DNA of 64,000 nucleotides from Tubulanus polymorphus. Lineage: Eukaryota > Nemertea > Palaeonemertea > Tubulaniformes > Tubulanidae. A program made the position numbers and the translations under genes. This document shows, piece by piece, positions 30,569-43,700 of this stretch. The first letter of the stretch is position 1; every line of letters starts with the position of its first letter. The notes below the pieces were generated by a model that was not told the origin of the DNA, did no database searches, and saw only the letters and a program-made list of their open reading frames with translations. The stretch is taken from the NCBI RefSeq assembly GCF_964204645.1, contig NC_134036.1, positions 6,645,600 to 6,709,599 on the forward strand. The letters run 5' to 3'.

Positions 30569-31504
30569 ATCAGGTTATAAAGCGAGCATTACTTAAATGT
30601 TTGTATATTTAATTTTGTTCCAAAATTTCAATGTTTGATATTTATTGATTTTTGCACTTATCTTGGATGTTATGAATGATTAAACGTTGTACTGTTTGTC
30701 AAATTATTAAGACAGTATTTTTTTTATTTCTTAATTGGGTGTTTATTAGTAATAACCTTTAATCTAAACTTAACAAAAATGAAAGAATGAGGCAATAATG
30801 TACTTACAGTCTTTGCGTTGCTCCGTTGTATATAGTGAAATGTTGTAAATTTTTAGGGCAAAATAAATATTATCATACATGTATACACTATCTATGGCTT
30901 GGTTATTCTGATTTTGTATTTTCACTCCAGGCTAGTCTTTGGTCCTCTTGGATTGGTGAAACAGTAGATCCTGCTTACTGGGGGCATTTGTCCTATGAAA
31001 TTGTTCCAGTTTGTGTTCAGCAAATCATGATCGAATGAATCGAAACATGCCGCAGTAAATTTTGGTCCCGTCAAAAATTGAGTAGGTAACCCGATTTCCT
31101 GGATGTGAATGCCGACACGTTCGTTGTACAGTCAAATTTGCATCAATCGGATAGTATATCCCTAATTATTCCGACTGAACCAGGTTTACACACATATTTT
31201 GGCCTAATTCTGGAATAAACTCATCCGGGTTGAGCAAGCTTTTGACTATCAAACGATGACGAAAGAAAAACAAAATAACAAGAAAAAGAATGCAGAAGAG
31301 TTACAATTTAAATGATAATTATACTCCACTTTATTCCACAAAAAAAGAAACATTTTCATACAAAATATGGTCTCGAACAATGAAACAGCATCAAGATCAG
31401 AGGTTAACACTGGGATACGGAAATTGAAATCTCTTTCTGAACAAGTCTTAATGTATTTCTGCAGCGAAAACCTCTTTACTCTTTAACAAAGTATCTGCAA
31501 TTAC
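30569..31504. other. Upstream flank of the transposase-like gene
   Basis: Probably contains its 5' exon. A strong minus-strand donor (GTAAGT at 30802-30807) is present, but its upstream exon could not be defined. On the plus strand a 108-bp open stretch after TTTCACTCCAG (30931-31038) could be a terminal exon of something else. Confidence 0.35.
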
Positions 31505-31704
31505 NNNNNNNNNNNNNNNNNNNNNNNNNNNNNNNNNNNNNNNNNNNNNNNNNNNNNNNNNNNNNNNNNNNNNNNNNNNNNNNNNNNNNNNNNNNNNNNN
31601 NNNNNNNNNNNNNNNNNNNNNNNNNNNNNNNNNNNNNNNNNNNNNNNNNNNNNNNNNNNNNNNNNNNNNNNNNNNNNNNNNNNNNNNNNNNNNNNNNNNN
31701 NNNN
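31505..31704. other. Assembly gap (200 N)
   Basis: A second 200-N placeholder, again at the edge of a satellite, so the left end of the array is not resolved. Confidence 0.99.
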
Positions 31705-34700
31705 ACCGGGCCTTGATCAGCGTTACGACCCGGTGCAGTGAGGGAGGGAGGGAGGCACTAGGACAGTCGTCCGCCCGTTAGTCAGTGTGTCGGCGGTTGT
31801 TGTTCGAAAAACGACTAAGTGCTGACCGGGCCATGAACAGCGTTACGACCCGGCACCGGTCAGGAAGGGAGGGAGGGTGGCAGTAGGTCGGTCGTCCGTC
31901 CGTTCGTCAGTGTGCCGGCGGTGGTTGTTCGAAAAACGACTAAGTGCTGACCGGGCCTTAATCAGCGTTACGACCCGGCACCGGTCAGGAAGGGAGGGAG
32001 GGTGGTAGTAGGTCGGTCGTCCGTTCGTTGGTCAGTGTGCCGGCGGTGGTAGTTCGAACAACGACTAAGTGCTGACCGGGCCTTGACCAGCGTTACGACC
32101 CGGAGCAGTGTGGGAGGGAGGGGGACAGTAGGTCGGTCGTCCGTCCGTTCGTCAGTGTGCCGGCAGAGTTGGTTGTTCGAAAAACGACTAATTGCTGACC
32201 GGGCCTTGATCAGCGTTAGGACCCGGTGCTGTGAGGGAGGGAGGGAGGCAGTAGGTCGGTCGTCCGTCCGTTTGTCAGTGTGCCGGCAGTGATTGTTGTT
32301 CGAAAAATGACTAAGGGCTGACCGGGCCTTGATCAGCGTTACGACCCGGCACTGGTCAGGGAGGGAGGGAGGGAGGCAGTAGGTCGGTCGTCCATCCGTT
32401 CGTCAGTGTGCCGGCGGTGGTAGTTCGAAAAACGACTAAGTGCTGACCGGGCCCAGATCAGCGTTACGACTCGGTGCAGTGAGGGAGGGAGAGAGGCAGT
32501 AGGTCGGTCGTCCGTCCGGTCGTCAGTGTGCCGGCGGTGGTTGTTCGAAAAACGACTAAGTGCTGACCGGGCCTTGATCAGCGTTACGACCCGGTGCAGT
32601 GAGGGAGGGAGGGAGGCAGTAGGTCGGTCGTCCGTCCGTTCGTCAGTGTGCCGGCAGAGTTGGTTGTTCGAAAAACGACTAAGTGCTGACCGGGCCTTGA
32701 TCAGCGTTACGACCCGGTGCAGTGAGAGAGGGAGGGAGGGAGGCAGTAGGTCGGTCGTCCATCCGTTCGTCAGTGTGCCGGCGGTGGTAGTTCGAAAAAC
32801 GACTAAGTGCTGACCGGGCCTTGATCAGCGTTACGACCCGGTGCAGTGAGGGAGGGAGGGAGGGAGGCAGTAGGTCGGTCGTCCATCCGTTCGTCAGTGT
32901 GCCGGCGGTGGTAGTTCAAAAAACGACTAGGTGCTGACCGGGCCTTGATCAGCGTTACGACCCGGTGCAGTGAGGGAGGGAGGGAGGGAGGCAGTAGGTC
33001 GGTCGTCCATCCGTTCGTCAGTGTGCCGGCAGAGTTGGTTGTTCGAAAAACAACTAAGTGCTGACCGGGCCTTGATCAGCGTTACGACCCGGTGCAGTGA
33101 GGGAGGGAGGGAGGCACTAGGACAGTCGTCCGCCCGTTAGTCAGTGTGTCGGCGGTTGTTGTTCGAAAAACGACTAAGTGCTGACCGGGCCATGAACAGC
33201 GTTACGACCCGGCACCGGTCAGGAAGGGAGGGAGGGTGGCAGTAGGTCGGTCGTCCGTTCGTTGGTCAGTGTGCCGGCGGTGGTAGTTCGAAAAACGACT
33301 AAGTGCTGACCGGGCCTTGATCAGCGTTACGACCCGGAGCATTGAGGGAGGGAGGGAGGCAGTAGGTCGGTCGTCCGTCCGTTTGTCAGTGTGCCGGCAG
33401 TGATGGTTGTTCGAAAAATGACTAAGGGCTGACCGGGCCTTGATCAGCGTTACGACCCGGCGCTGGTCAGGGCGGGAGGGAGGGAGGCAGTAGGTCGGTC
33501 GTCCATCCGTTCGTCAGTGTGCCGGCGGTGGTAGTTCGAAAAACGACTAAGTGCTGACCGGGCCTAGATCAGCGTTACGACTCGGTGCAGTGAGGGAGGG
33601 AGAGAGGCAGTAGGTCGGTCGTCCGTCCGGTCGTCAGTGTGCCGGCGGTGGTTGTTCGAAAAACGACTAAGTGCTGACCGGGCCTTGATCAGCGTTACGA
33701 CCCGGTGCAGTGAGGGAGGGAGGGAGGCAGTAGGTCGGTCGTCCGTCCGTTCGTCAGTGTGCCGGCAGAGTTGGTTGTTCGAAAAACGACTAAGTGCTGA
33801 CCGGGCCTTGATCAGCGTTACGACCCGGTGCAGTGAGAGAGGGAGGGAGGGAGGCAGTAGGTCGGTCGTCCATCCGTTCGTCAGTGTGCCGGCGGTGGTA
33901 GTTCGAAAAACGACTAAGTGCTGACCGGGCCTTGATCAGCGTTACGACCCGGTGCAGTGAGGGAGGGAGGGAGGGGGGCAGTAGGTCGGTCGTCCATCCG
34001 TTCGTCAGTGTGCCGGCGGTGGTAGTTCAAAAAACGACTAAGTGCTGACCGGGCCTTGATCAGCGTTACGACCCGGAGCAGTGTGGGAGGGAGGGGGACA
34101 GTAGGTCGGTCGTCCGTCCGTTCGTCAGTGTGCCGGCAGAGTTGGTTGTTCGAAAAACAACTAAGTGCTGACCGGGCCTTGATCAGCGTTACGACCCGGA
34201 GCAGTGAGGGAGGGAGGGAGGCAGTAGGTCGGTCGTCCGTCCGTTCGCCAGTGTGCCGCTGGTGGTTGTTCGAAAAACGACTAAGTGCTGACCGGGCCTT
34301 GATCAACGTTACGACCCGGTGCAGTGAGGGAGGGAGGGAGGCACTAGGACAGTCGTCCGCCCGTTAGTCAGTGTGTCGGCGGTTGTTGTTCGAAAAACGA
34401 CTTGATCAGCGTTACGACCCGGTGCAGTGAGGGCGGGAGGGAGGCAGTAGGTCGGTCGTCCGTCCGTTCGCCAGTGTGCCGCTGGTGGTTGTTCGAAAAA
34501 CGACTAAGTGCTGACCGGGCCTTGATCAGCGTTACAACCCGGAGCAGTGAGGGAGGGTGGGAGGCAGTAGGTCGGTCGTCCGTCCGTTCGCCAGTGTGCC
34601 GCTGGTGGTTGTTCGAAAAACGACTAAGTGCTGACCGGGCCTTGATCAGCGTTACGACCCGGTGCAGTGAGGGAGGGAGGGAGGCACTAGGACAGTCGTC

Positions 34701-37700
34701 CGCCCGTTAGTCAGTGTGTCGGCGGTTGTTGTTCGAAAAACGACTAAGTGCTGACCGGTCCATGAACAGCGTTACGACCCGGCACCGGTCAGGAAGGGAG
34801 GAAGGGTGGCAGTAGGTCGGTCATCCGTTCGTTGGTCAGTGTGCCGGCGGTGGTAGTTCGAAAAACGACTAAGTGCTGACCGGGCCTTGATCAGCGTTAC
34901 GACCCGGAGCATTGAGGGAGGGAGGGAGGCAGTAGGTCGGTCGTCCGTCCGTTTGTCAGTGTGCCGGCAGTGATGGTTGTTCGAAAAATGACTAAGGGCT
35001 GACCGGGCCTTGATCAGCGTTACGACCCGGCGCTGGTCAAGGGCGGGAGGGAGGGAGGCAGTAGGTCGGTCGTCCATCCGTTCGTCAGTGTGCCGGCGGT
35101 GGTTGTTCGAAAAACGACTAAGTGCTGACCGGGCCTTGATCAGCGTTACGACCCGGCGCAGTGAGGGAGGGAGGGAGGGAGGCAGTAGGTCGGTCGTCCA
35201 TCCGTTCGTCAGTGTGCCGGCGGTGGTTGTTCGAAAAACGACTAAGTGCTGACCGGGCAATGATCAGCGTTACGACCCGGTGCAGTGAGGGAGGGAGGGA
35301 GGCACTAGGACAGTCGTCCGCCCGTTAGTCAGTGTGTCGGCGGTTGTTGTTCGAAAAACGACTAAGTGCTGACCGGGCCATGAACAGCGTTACGACCCGG
35401 CACCGGTCAGGAAGGGAGGGAGGGTGGCAGTAGGTCGGTCGTCCGTCCGTTCGTCAGTGTGCCGGCGGTGGTTGTTCGAAAAACGACTAAGTGCTGACCG
35501 GGCCTTAATCAGCGTTACGACCCGGCACCGGTCAGGAAGGGAGGGAGGGTGGCAGTAGGTCGGTCGTCCGTTCGTTGGTCAGTGTGCCAGCGCTGGTAGT
35601 TCGAAAAACGACTAAGTGCTGACCGGGCCTTGATCAGCGTTACGACCCGGAGCAGTGTGGGAGGGAGGGGGACAGTAGGTCGGTCGTCCGTCCGTTCGTC
35701 AGTGTGCCGGCAGAGTTGGTTGTTCGAAAAACGACTAAGTGCTGACCGGGCCTTGATCAGCGTTAGGACCCGGTGCTGTGAGGGAGGGAGGGAGGCAGTA
35801 GGTCGGTCGTCCATCCGTTCGTCAGTGTGCCGGCGGTGGTTGTTCGAAAAACGACTAAGTGCTGACCGGGCCTTGATCAGCGTTACGACCCGGCGGAGTG
35901 AGGGAGGGAGGGAGGGAGGCAGTTGGTCGGTCGTCCATCCGTTCGTCAGGGTGCCGGCGGTGGTTGTTCGAAAAACGACTAAGTGCTGACCGGGCCTTGA
36001 TCAGCGTTACGACCCGGTGCAGTGAGGGAGGGAGGGAGGCACTAGGACAGTCGTCCGCCCGTTAGTCAGTGTGTCGGCGGTTGTTGTTCGAAAAACGACT
36101 AAGTGCTGACCGGGCCATGAACAGCGTTACGACCCGGCACCGGTCAGGAAGGGAGGGAGGTTGGCAGTAGGTCGGTCGTCCGTCCGTTCGTCAGTGTGCC
36201 GGCGGTGGTTGTTCGAAAAACGACTAAGTGCTGACCGGGCCTTGATCAGCGTTACGACCCGGAGCAGTGAGGGAGGGAGGGAGGCAGTAAGTCGGTCGTC
36301 CGTCCGTTCGCCAGTGTGCCGGCGGTGGTTGTTCAAAAATCGACTAAGTGCTGACCGGGCCTTGATCAGCGTTACGACCCGGAGCATTGAGGGAGGGAGG
36401 GAGGCAGTAGGTCGGTCGTCCGTCCGTTTGTCAGTAAGCCGGCAGTGATGGTTGTTCGAAAAACGACTAAGGGCTGACCGGGCCTTAATCAGCGTTACGA
36501 CCCGGCGCTGGTCAGGGAGGGAGGGAGGGAGGCAGTAGGTCGGTCGTCCATCCGTTCGTCAGTGTGCCGGCGGTGGTAGTTCGAAAAACGACTAAGTGCT
36601 GACCGGGCCTTGATCAGCGTTACGACCCTGTGCAGTGAGGGAGGGAGGGAGGCAGTAGGTCAGTCGTCCGTCCGTTCGTCAGTGTGCCGGCAGAGTTGGT
36701 TGTTCGAAAAACGACTAAGTGCTGACCGGGCCTTGATCAGCGTTACGACCCGGTGCAGTGAGGGAGGGAGGGAGGGAGGCAGTAGGTCGGTCGTCCATCC
36801 GTTCGTCAGTGTGCCGGCGGTGGTAGTTCGAAAAACGACTAAGTGCTGACCGGGCCTTGATCAGCGTTACGACCCGGTGCAGTGAGGGAGGGAGGGAGGG
36901 AGGCAGTAGGTCGGTCGTCCATCCGTTCGTCAGTGTGCCGGCGGTGGTTGTTCGAAAAACGACTAAGTGCTGACCGGGCCTTGATCAGCGTTACGACCCG
37001 GTGCAGTGAGGGAGGGAGGGAGGCAGTAGGTCGGTCGTCCGTCCGTTCGTCAGTGTGCCGGCGGTGGTAGTTCGAAAAACGACTAAGTGCTGACCGGGCC
37101 ATGAACAGCGTTACGACCGGGCACCGGTCAGGAAGGGAGGGAGGTCGGCAGTAGGTCGGTCGTCCGTTCGTTCGTCAGTGTGCCGGCGGTGGTAGTTCGA
37201 ATAACGACTAAGTGCTGATCGGGCCTTGATCAGCGTTACGACCCGGCACCGGTCAGGGAGGGAGGGAGGGAGGCAGTAGGTCGGTCGTCCGTCCGTTCGT
37301 CATTGTGCCGGCGGTGGTAGTTCGAAAAACGACTAAGTGCTGACCGGGCCTTGATCAGCGTTACGACCCGGAGCATTGAGGGAGGGAGGGTGGCAGTAGG
37401 TCGGTCGTCCGTCCGTTTGTCAGTGTGCCGGCAGTGATGGTTGTTCGAAAAATGACTAAGGGCTGACCGGGCCTTGATCAGCGTTACGACCCGGCGCTGG
37501 TCAGGGCGGGAGGGAGGGAGGCAGTAGGTCGGTCGTCCATCCGTTCGTCAGTGTGCCGGCGGTGGTAGTTCGAAAAACGACTAAGTGCTGACCGGGCCTA
37601 GATCAGCGTTACGACTCGGTGCAGTGAGGGAGGGAGAGAGGCAGTAGGTCGGTCGTCCGTCCGGTCGTCAGTGTGCCGGCGGTGGTTGTTCGAAAAACGA

Positions 37701-40700
37701 CTAAGTGCTGACCGGGCCTTGATCAGCGTTACGACCCGGTGCAGTGAGGGAGGGAGGGAGGCAGTAGGTCGGTCGTCCGTCCGTTCGTCAGTGTGCCGGC
37801 AGAGTTGGTTGTTCGAAAAACGACTAAGTGCTGACCGGGCCTTGATCAGCGTTACGACCCGGTGCAGTGAGAGAGGGAGGGAGGGAGGCAGTAGGTCGGT
37901 CGTCCATCCGTTCGTCAGTGTGCCGGCGGTGGTAGTTCAAAAAACGACTAAGTGCTGACCGGGCCTTGATCAGCGTTACGACCCGGTGCAGTGAGGGAGG
38001 GAGGGAGGCAGTAGGTCGGTCGTCCATCCGTTCGTCAGTGTGCCGGCGGTGGTAGTTCGAAAAACGACTAAGTGCTGACCGGGCCTAGATCAGCGTTACG
38101 ACTCGGTGCAGTGAGGGAGGGAGAGAGGCAGTAGGTCGGTCGTCCGTCCGGTCGTCAGTGTGCCGGCGGTGGTTGTTCGAAAAACGACTAAGTGCTGACC
38201 GGGCCTTGATCAGCGTTACGATCCGGTGCAGTGAGGGAGGGAGGGAGGCAGTAGGTCGGTCGTCCGTCCGTTCGTCAGTGTGCCGGCAGAGTTGGTTGTT
38301 CGAAAAACGACTAAGTGCTGACCGGGCCTTGATCAGCGTTACGACCCGGTGCAGTGAGAGAGGGAGGGAGGGAGGCAGTAGGTCGGTCGTCCATCCGTTC
38401 GTCAGTGTGCCGGCGGTGGTAGTTCAAAAAACGACTAAGTGCTGACCGGGCCTTGATCAGCGTTACGACCCGGTGCAGTGAGGGAGGGAGGGAGGCAGTA
38501 GGTCGGTCGTCCGTCCGTTCGCCAGTGTGCCGCTGGTGGTTGTTCGAAAAACGACTAAGTGCTGACCGGGCCTTGATCAGCGTTACGACCCGGAGCATTG
38601 AGGGAGGGAGGGAGGCAGTAGGTCGGTCGTCCGTCCGTTTGTCAGTGTGCCGGCAGTGATGGTTGTTCGAAAAATGACTAAGGGCTGACCGGGCCTTGAT
38701 CAGCGTTACGACCCGGCGCTGGTCAAGGGTGGGAGGGAGGGAGGTAGTAGGTCGGTCGTCCGTCCGTTCGTCAGTGTGCCGGCGGTGGTTGTTCGAAAAA
38801 CGACTAAGTGCTGACCGGGCCTTAATCAGCGTTACGACCCGGCACCGGTCAGGGAGGGAGGGAGGGAGGCAGTAGGTCGGTCGTCCGTCCGTTCGTCAGT
38901 GTGCCGGCGGTGGTTTTTCGAAAAACGACTAAGTGCTGACCGGGCCTTGATCAGCGTTACGACCCGGAGCAGTGAGGGAGGGAGGGAGGCAGTAGGTCGG
39001 TCGTCCGTCCGTTTGTCAGTGTGCCGGCAGTGATGGTTGTTCGAAAAACGACTAAGGGCTGACCGGGCCTTAATCAGCGTTACGACCCGGCGCTGGTCAG
39101 GGAGGGAGGGAGGGAGGCAGTAGGTCGGTCGTCCATCCGTTCGTCAGTGTGCCGGCGGTGGTTGTTCGAAAAACGACTAAGTGCTAACCGGGCCATGATC
39201 AGCGTTACGACCCGGTGCTGTGAGGGAGGGAGGGAGGCACTAGGACAGTCGTCCGCCCGTTAGTCAGTGTGTCGGCGGTTGTTGTTCGAAAAACGACTAA
39301 GTGCTGACCGGGCCATGAACAGCGTTACGACCCGGCACCGGTCAGGAAGGGAGGGAGGGTGGCAGTAGGTCGGTCGTCCGTTCGTTGGTCAGTGTGCCGG
39401 CGGTGGTAGTTCGAAAAACGACTAAGTGCTGACCGGGCCTTGATCAGCGTTACGACCCGGAGCAGTGTGGGAGGGAGGGGGACAGTAGGTCGGTCGTCCG
39501 TCCGTTCGTCAGTGTGCCGGCAGAGTTGGTTGTTCGAAAAACGACTAAGTGCTGACCGGGCCTTGATCAGCGTTACGACCCGGTGCTGTGAGGGAGGGAG
39601 GGAGGCAGTAGGTCGGTCGTCCATCCGTTCGTCAGTGTGCCGGCGGTGGTTGTTCGAAAAACGACTAAGTGCTGACCGGGCCTTGATCAGCGTTACGACC
39701 CGGCGCAGTGAGGAAGGGAGGGAGGGAGGCAGTAGGTCGGTCGTCCATCCGTTCGTCAGTGTGCCGGCGGTGGTTGTTCGAAAAACGACTAAGTGCTGAC
39801 CGGGCCTTGATCAGCGTTACGACCCGGTGCAGTGAGGGAGGGAGGGAGGCACTAGGACAGTCGTCCGCCCGTTAGTCAGTGTGTCGGCGGTTGTTGTTCG
39901 AAAAACGACTAAGTGCTGACCGGGCCATGAACAGCGTTACGACCCGGCACCGGTCAGGAAGGGAGGGAGGGTGGCAGTAGGTCGGTCGTCCGTCCGTTCG
40001 TCAGTGTGCCGGCGGTGGTTTTTCGAAAAACGACTAAGTGCTGACCGGGCCTTGATCAGCGTTACGACCCGGCACCGGTCAGGGAGGGAGGGAGGCTGTA
40101 GGTCGGTCGTCCATCCGTTCGTCAGTGTGCCGGCGGTGGTAGTTCGAAAAACGACTAAGTGCTGACCGGGCCTTGATCAGCGTTACGACCCGGAGCAGTG
40201 AGGGAGGGAGGGAGGCAGTAGGTCGGTCGTCCATCCGTTCGTCAGTGTGCCGGCGGTGGTTGTTCGAAAAACGACTAAGTGCTGACCGGGCCATGATCAG
40301 CGTTACGACCCGGTGCAGTGAGGGAGGGATGGAGGCACTAGGACAGTCGTCCGCCCGTTAGTCAGTGTGTCGGCGGTTGTTGTTCGAAAAACGACTAAGT
40401 GCTGACCGGGCCATGAACAGCGTTACGACCCGGCACCGGTCAGGAAGGGAGGGAGGGTGGCAGTAGGTCGGTCGTCCGTTCGTTCGTCAGTGTGCCGGCG
40501 GTGGTTGTTCGAATAACGACTAAGTGCTGACCGGGCCTTGATCAGCGTTACGACCCGGCACCGGTCAGGGAGGGAGGGAGGGAGGCAGTAGGTCGGTCGT
40601 CCGTCCGTTCGTCATTGTGCCGGCGGTGGTAGTTCGAAAAACGACTAAGTGCTTACCGGGCCTTGATCAGCGTTACGACCCGGTGCAGTGAGGGAGGGAG

Positions 40701-43700
40701 GGAGGCAGTAGGTCGGTCGTCCATCCGTTCGTCAGTGTGCCGGCGGTGGTAGTTCGAAAAACGACTAAGTGCTGACCGGGCCTTGATCAGCGTTACGACC
40801 CGGTGCAGTGAGGGAGGGAGGGAGGGAGGCAGTAGGTCGGTCGTCCATCCGTTCGTCAGTGTGCCGGCGGTGGTAGTTCGAAAAACGACTAAGTGCTGAC
40901 CGGGCCTAGATCAGCGTTACGACTCGGTGCAGTGAGGGAGGGAGAGCGGCAGTAGGTCGGTCGTCCGTCCGGTCGTCAGTGTGCCGGCGGTGGTTGTTCG
41001 AAAAACGACTAAGTGCTGACCGGGCCTTGATCAGCGTTACGACCCGGTGCAGTGAGGGAGGGAGGGTGGCAGTAGGTCGGTCGTCCGTTCGTTGGTCAGT
41101 GTGCCGGCGGTGGTAGTTCGAAAAACGACTAAGTGCTGACCGGGCCTTGATCAGCGTTACGACCCGGAGCAGTGTGGGAGGGAGGGGGACAGTAGGTCGG
41201 TCGTCCGTTCGTTCGTCAGTGTGCCGGCGGTGGTTGTTCGAATAACGACTAAGTGCTGACCGGGCCTTGATCAGCGTTACGACCTGGCACCGGTCAGGGA
41301 GGGAGGGAGGGAGGCAGTAGGTCGGTCGTCCGTCCGTTCGTCATTGTGCCGGCGGTGGTAGTTCGAAAAACGACTAAGTGCTTACCGGGCCTTGATCAGC
41401 GTTACGACCCGGTGCAGTGAGGGAGGGAGGGAGGCAGTAGGTCGGTCGTCCATCCGTTCGTCAGTGTGCCGGCGGTGGTAGTTCGAAAAACGACTAAGTG
41501 CTGACCGGGCCTTGATCAGCGTTACGACCCGGTGCTGTGAGGGAGGGAGGGAGGCAGTAGGTCGGTCGTCCATCCGTTCGTCAGTGTGCCGGCGGTGGTT
41601 GTTCGAAAAACGACTAAGTGCTGACCGGGCCTTGATCAGCGTTACGACCCGGAGCAGTGAGGGAGGGAGGGAGGCAGTAGGTCGGTCGTCCATCCGTTCG
41701 TCAGTGTGCCGGCGGTGGTTGTTCGAAAAACGACTAAGTGCTGACCGGGCCTTGATCAGCGTTACGACCCGGTGCAGTAAGGGAGGGAGGGAGGCACTAG
41801 GACAGTCGTCCGCCCGTAAGTCAGTGTGTCGGCGGTTGTTGTTCGAAAAACGACTAAGTGCTGACCGGGCCATGAACAGCGTTACGACCCGGCACCGGTC
41901 AGGAAGGGAGGGAGGATGGCAGTAGGTCGGTCGTCCGTCCGTTTGTCAGTGTGCCGGCAGTGATGGTTGTTCGAAAAATGACTAAGGGCTGACCGGGCCT
42001 TGATCAGCGTTACGACCCGGCGCTTGTCAAGGGCGGGAGGGAGGGAGGGAGGCAGTAGGTCGGTCGTCCATCCGTTCGTCAGTGTGCCGGCGGTGGTAGT
42101 TCGAAAAACGACTAAGTGCTGACCGGGCCTAGATCAGCGTTACGACCCGGCGCAGTGAGGAAGGGAGGGAGGGAGGCTGTAGGTCGGTCGTCCATCCGTT
42201 CGTCAGTGTGCCGGCGGTGGTAGTTCGAAAAACGACTAAGTGCTGACCGGGCCTTGATCAGCGTTACGACCCGGAGCAGTGAGGGAGGGAGGGAGGCAGT
42301 AGGTCGGTCGTCCATCCGTTCGTCTGTGTGCCGGCGGTGGTAGTTCGAAAAACGACTAAGTGCTGACCGGGCCTTGATCAGCATTACGACCCGGTGCAGT
42401 GAGGGAGGGAGGGAGGGAGGCAGTAGGTCGGTCGTCCATCCGTTCGTCAGTGTGCCGGCGGTGGTAGTTCGAAAAACGACTAAGTGCTGACCGGGCCTTG
42501 ATCAGCGTTACGACCCGGTGCAGTGAGGGAGGGAGGGAGGCAGTAGGTCGGTCGTCCGTCCGTTCGCCAGTGTGCCGGCGGTGGTTGTTCGAAAAACGAC
42601 TAAGTGCTGACCGGGCCTTGATCAGCGTTACGACCCGGAGCAGTGAGGGAGGGAGGGAGGCAGTAAGTCGGTCGTCCGTCCGTTCGCCAGTGTGCCGGCG
42701 GTGGTTGTTCGATAAACGACTAAGTGCTGACCGGGCCTTGATCAGCGTTACGACCCGGTGCAGTGAGGGAGGGAGGGAGGCAGTAGGTCGGTCGTCCGTC
42801 CGTTCGTCAGTGTGCCGGCAGAGTTGGTTGTTCGAAAAACGACTAAGTGCTGACCGGGCCTTGATCAGCGTTACGACCCGGTGCAGTGAGGGAGGGAGGG
42901 AGGGAGGCAGTAGGTCGGTCGTCCATCCGTTCGTCAGTGTGCCGGCGGTGGTAGTTAAAAAAAAAGAACAAGTGCTGACCGGGCCTTGATCAGCGTTACG
43001 ACCCGGTGCAGTGAGGGAGGGAGGGAGGGAGGCAGTAGGTCGGTCGTCCATCCGTTCGTCAGTGTGCCGGCGGTGGTAGTTCAAAAAACGACTAAGTGCT
43101 GACCGGGCCTTGATCAGCGTTACGACCCGGTGCAGTGAGGGAGGGAGGGAGGCAGTAGGTCGGTCGTCCGTCCGTTCGCCAGTGTGCCGCTGGTGGTTGT
43201 TCGAAAAACGACTAAGTGCTGACCGGGCCTTGATCAGCGTTACGACCCGGAGCAGTGAGGGAGGGAGGGAGGCAGTAGGTCGGTCGTCCGTCCGTTCGCC
43301 AGTTTACCGCTGGTGGTTGTTCGAAAAACGACTAAGTGCTGACCGGGCCTTGATCAGCGTTACGACCCGGTGCAGTGAGGGAGGGAGGGAGGCACTAGGA
43401 CAGTCGTCCGCCCGTTAGTCAGTGTGTCGGCGGTTGTTGTTCGAAAAACGACTAAGTGCTGACCGGGCCTTGATCAGCGTTACGACCCGGCGCTGGTCAG
43501 GGCGGGAGGGAGGGAGGCAGTAGGTCGGTCGTCCGTCCGTTCGTCATTGTGCCGGCGGTGGTAGTTCGAAAAACGACTAAGTGCTGACCGGGCCTTGATC
43601 AGCGTTACGACCCGGTGCAGTGAGGGAGGGAGGGAGGCTGTAGGTCGGTCGTCCATCCGTTCGTCAGTGTGCCGGCGGTGGTAGTTCGAAAAACGACTAA

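Noticed and set aside
30931-31038. Possible terminal exon after TTTCACTCCAG on the plus strand
   Set aside because: No upstream exon and no recognised protein; too weak to annotate as a gene.
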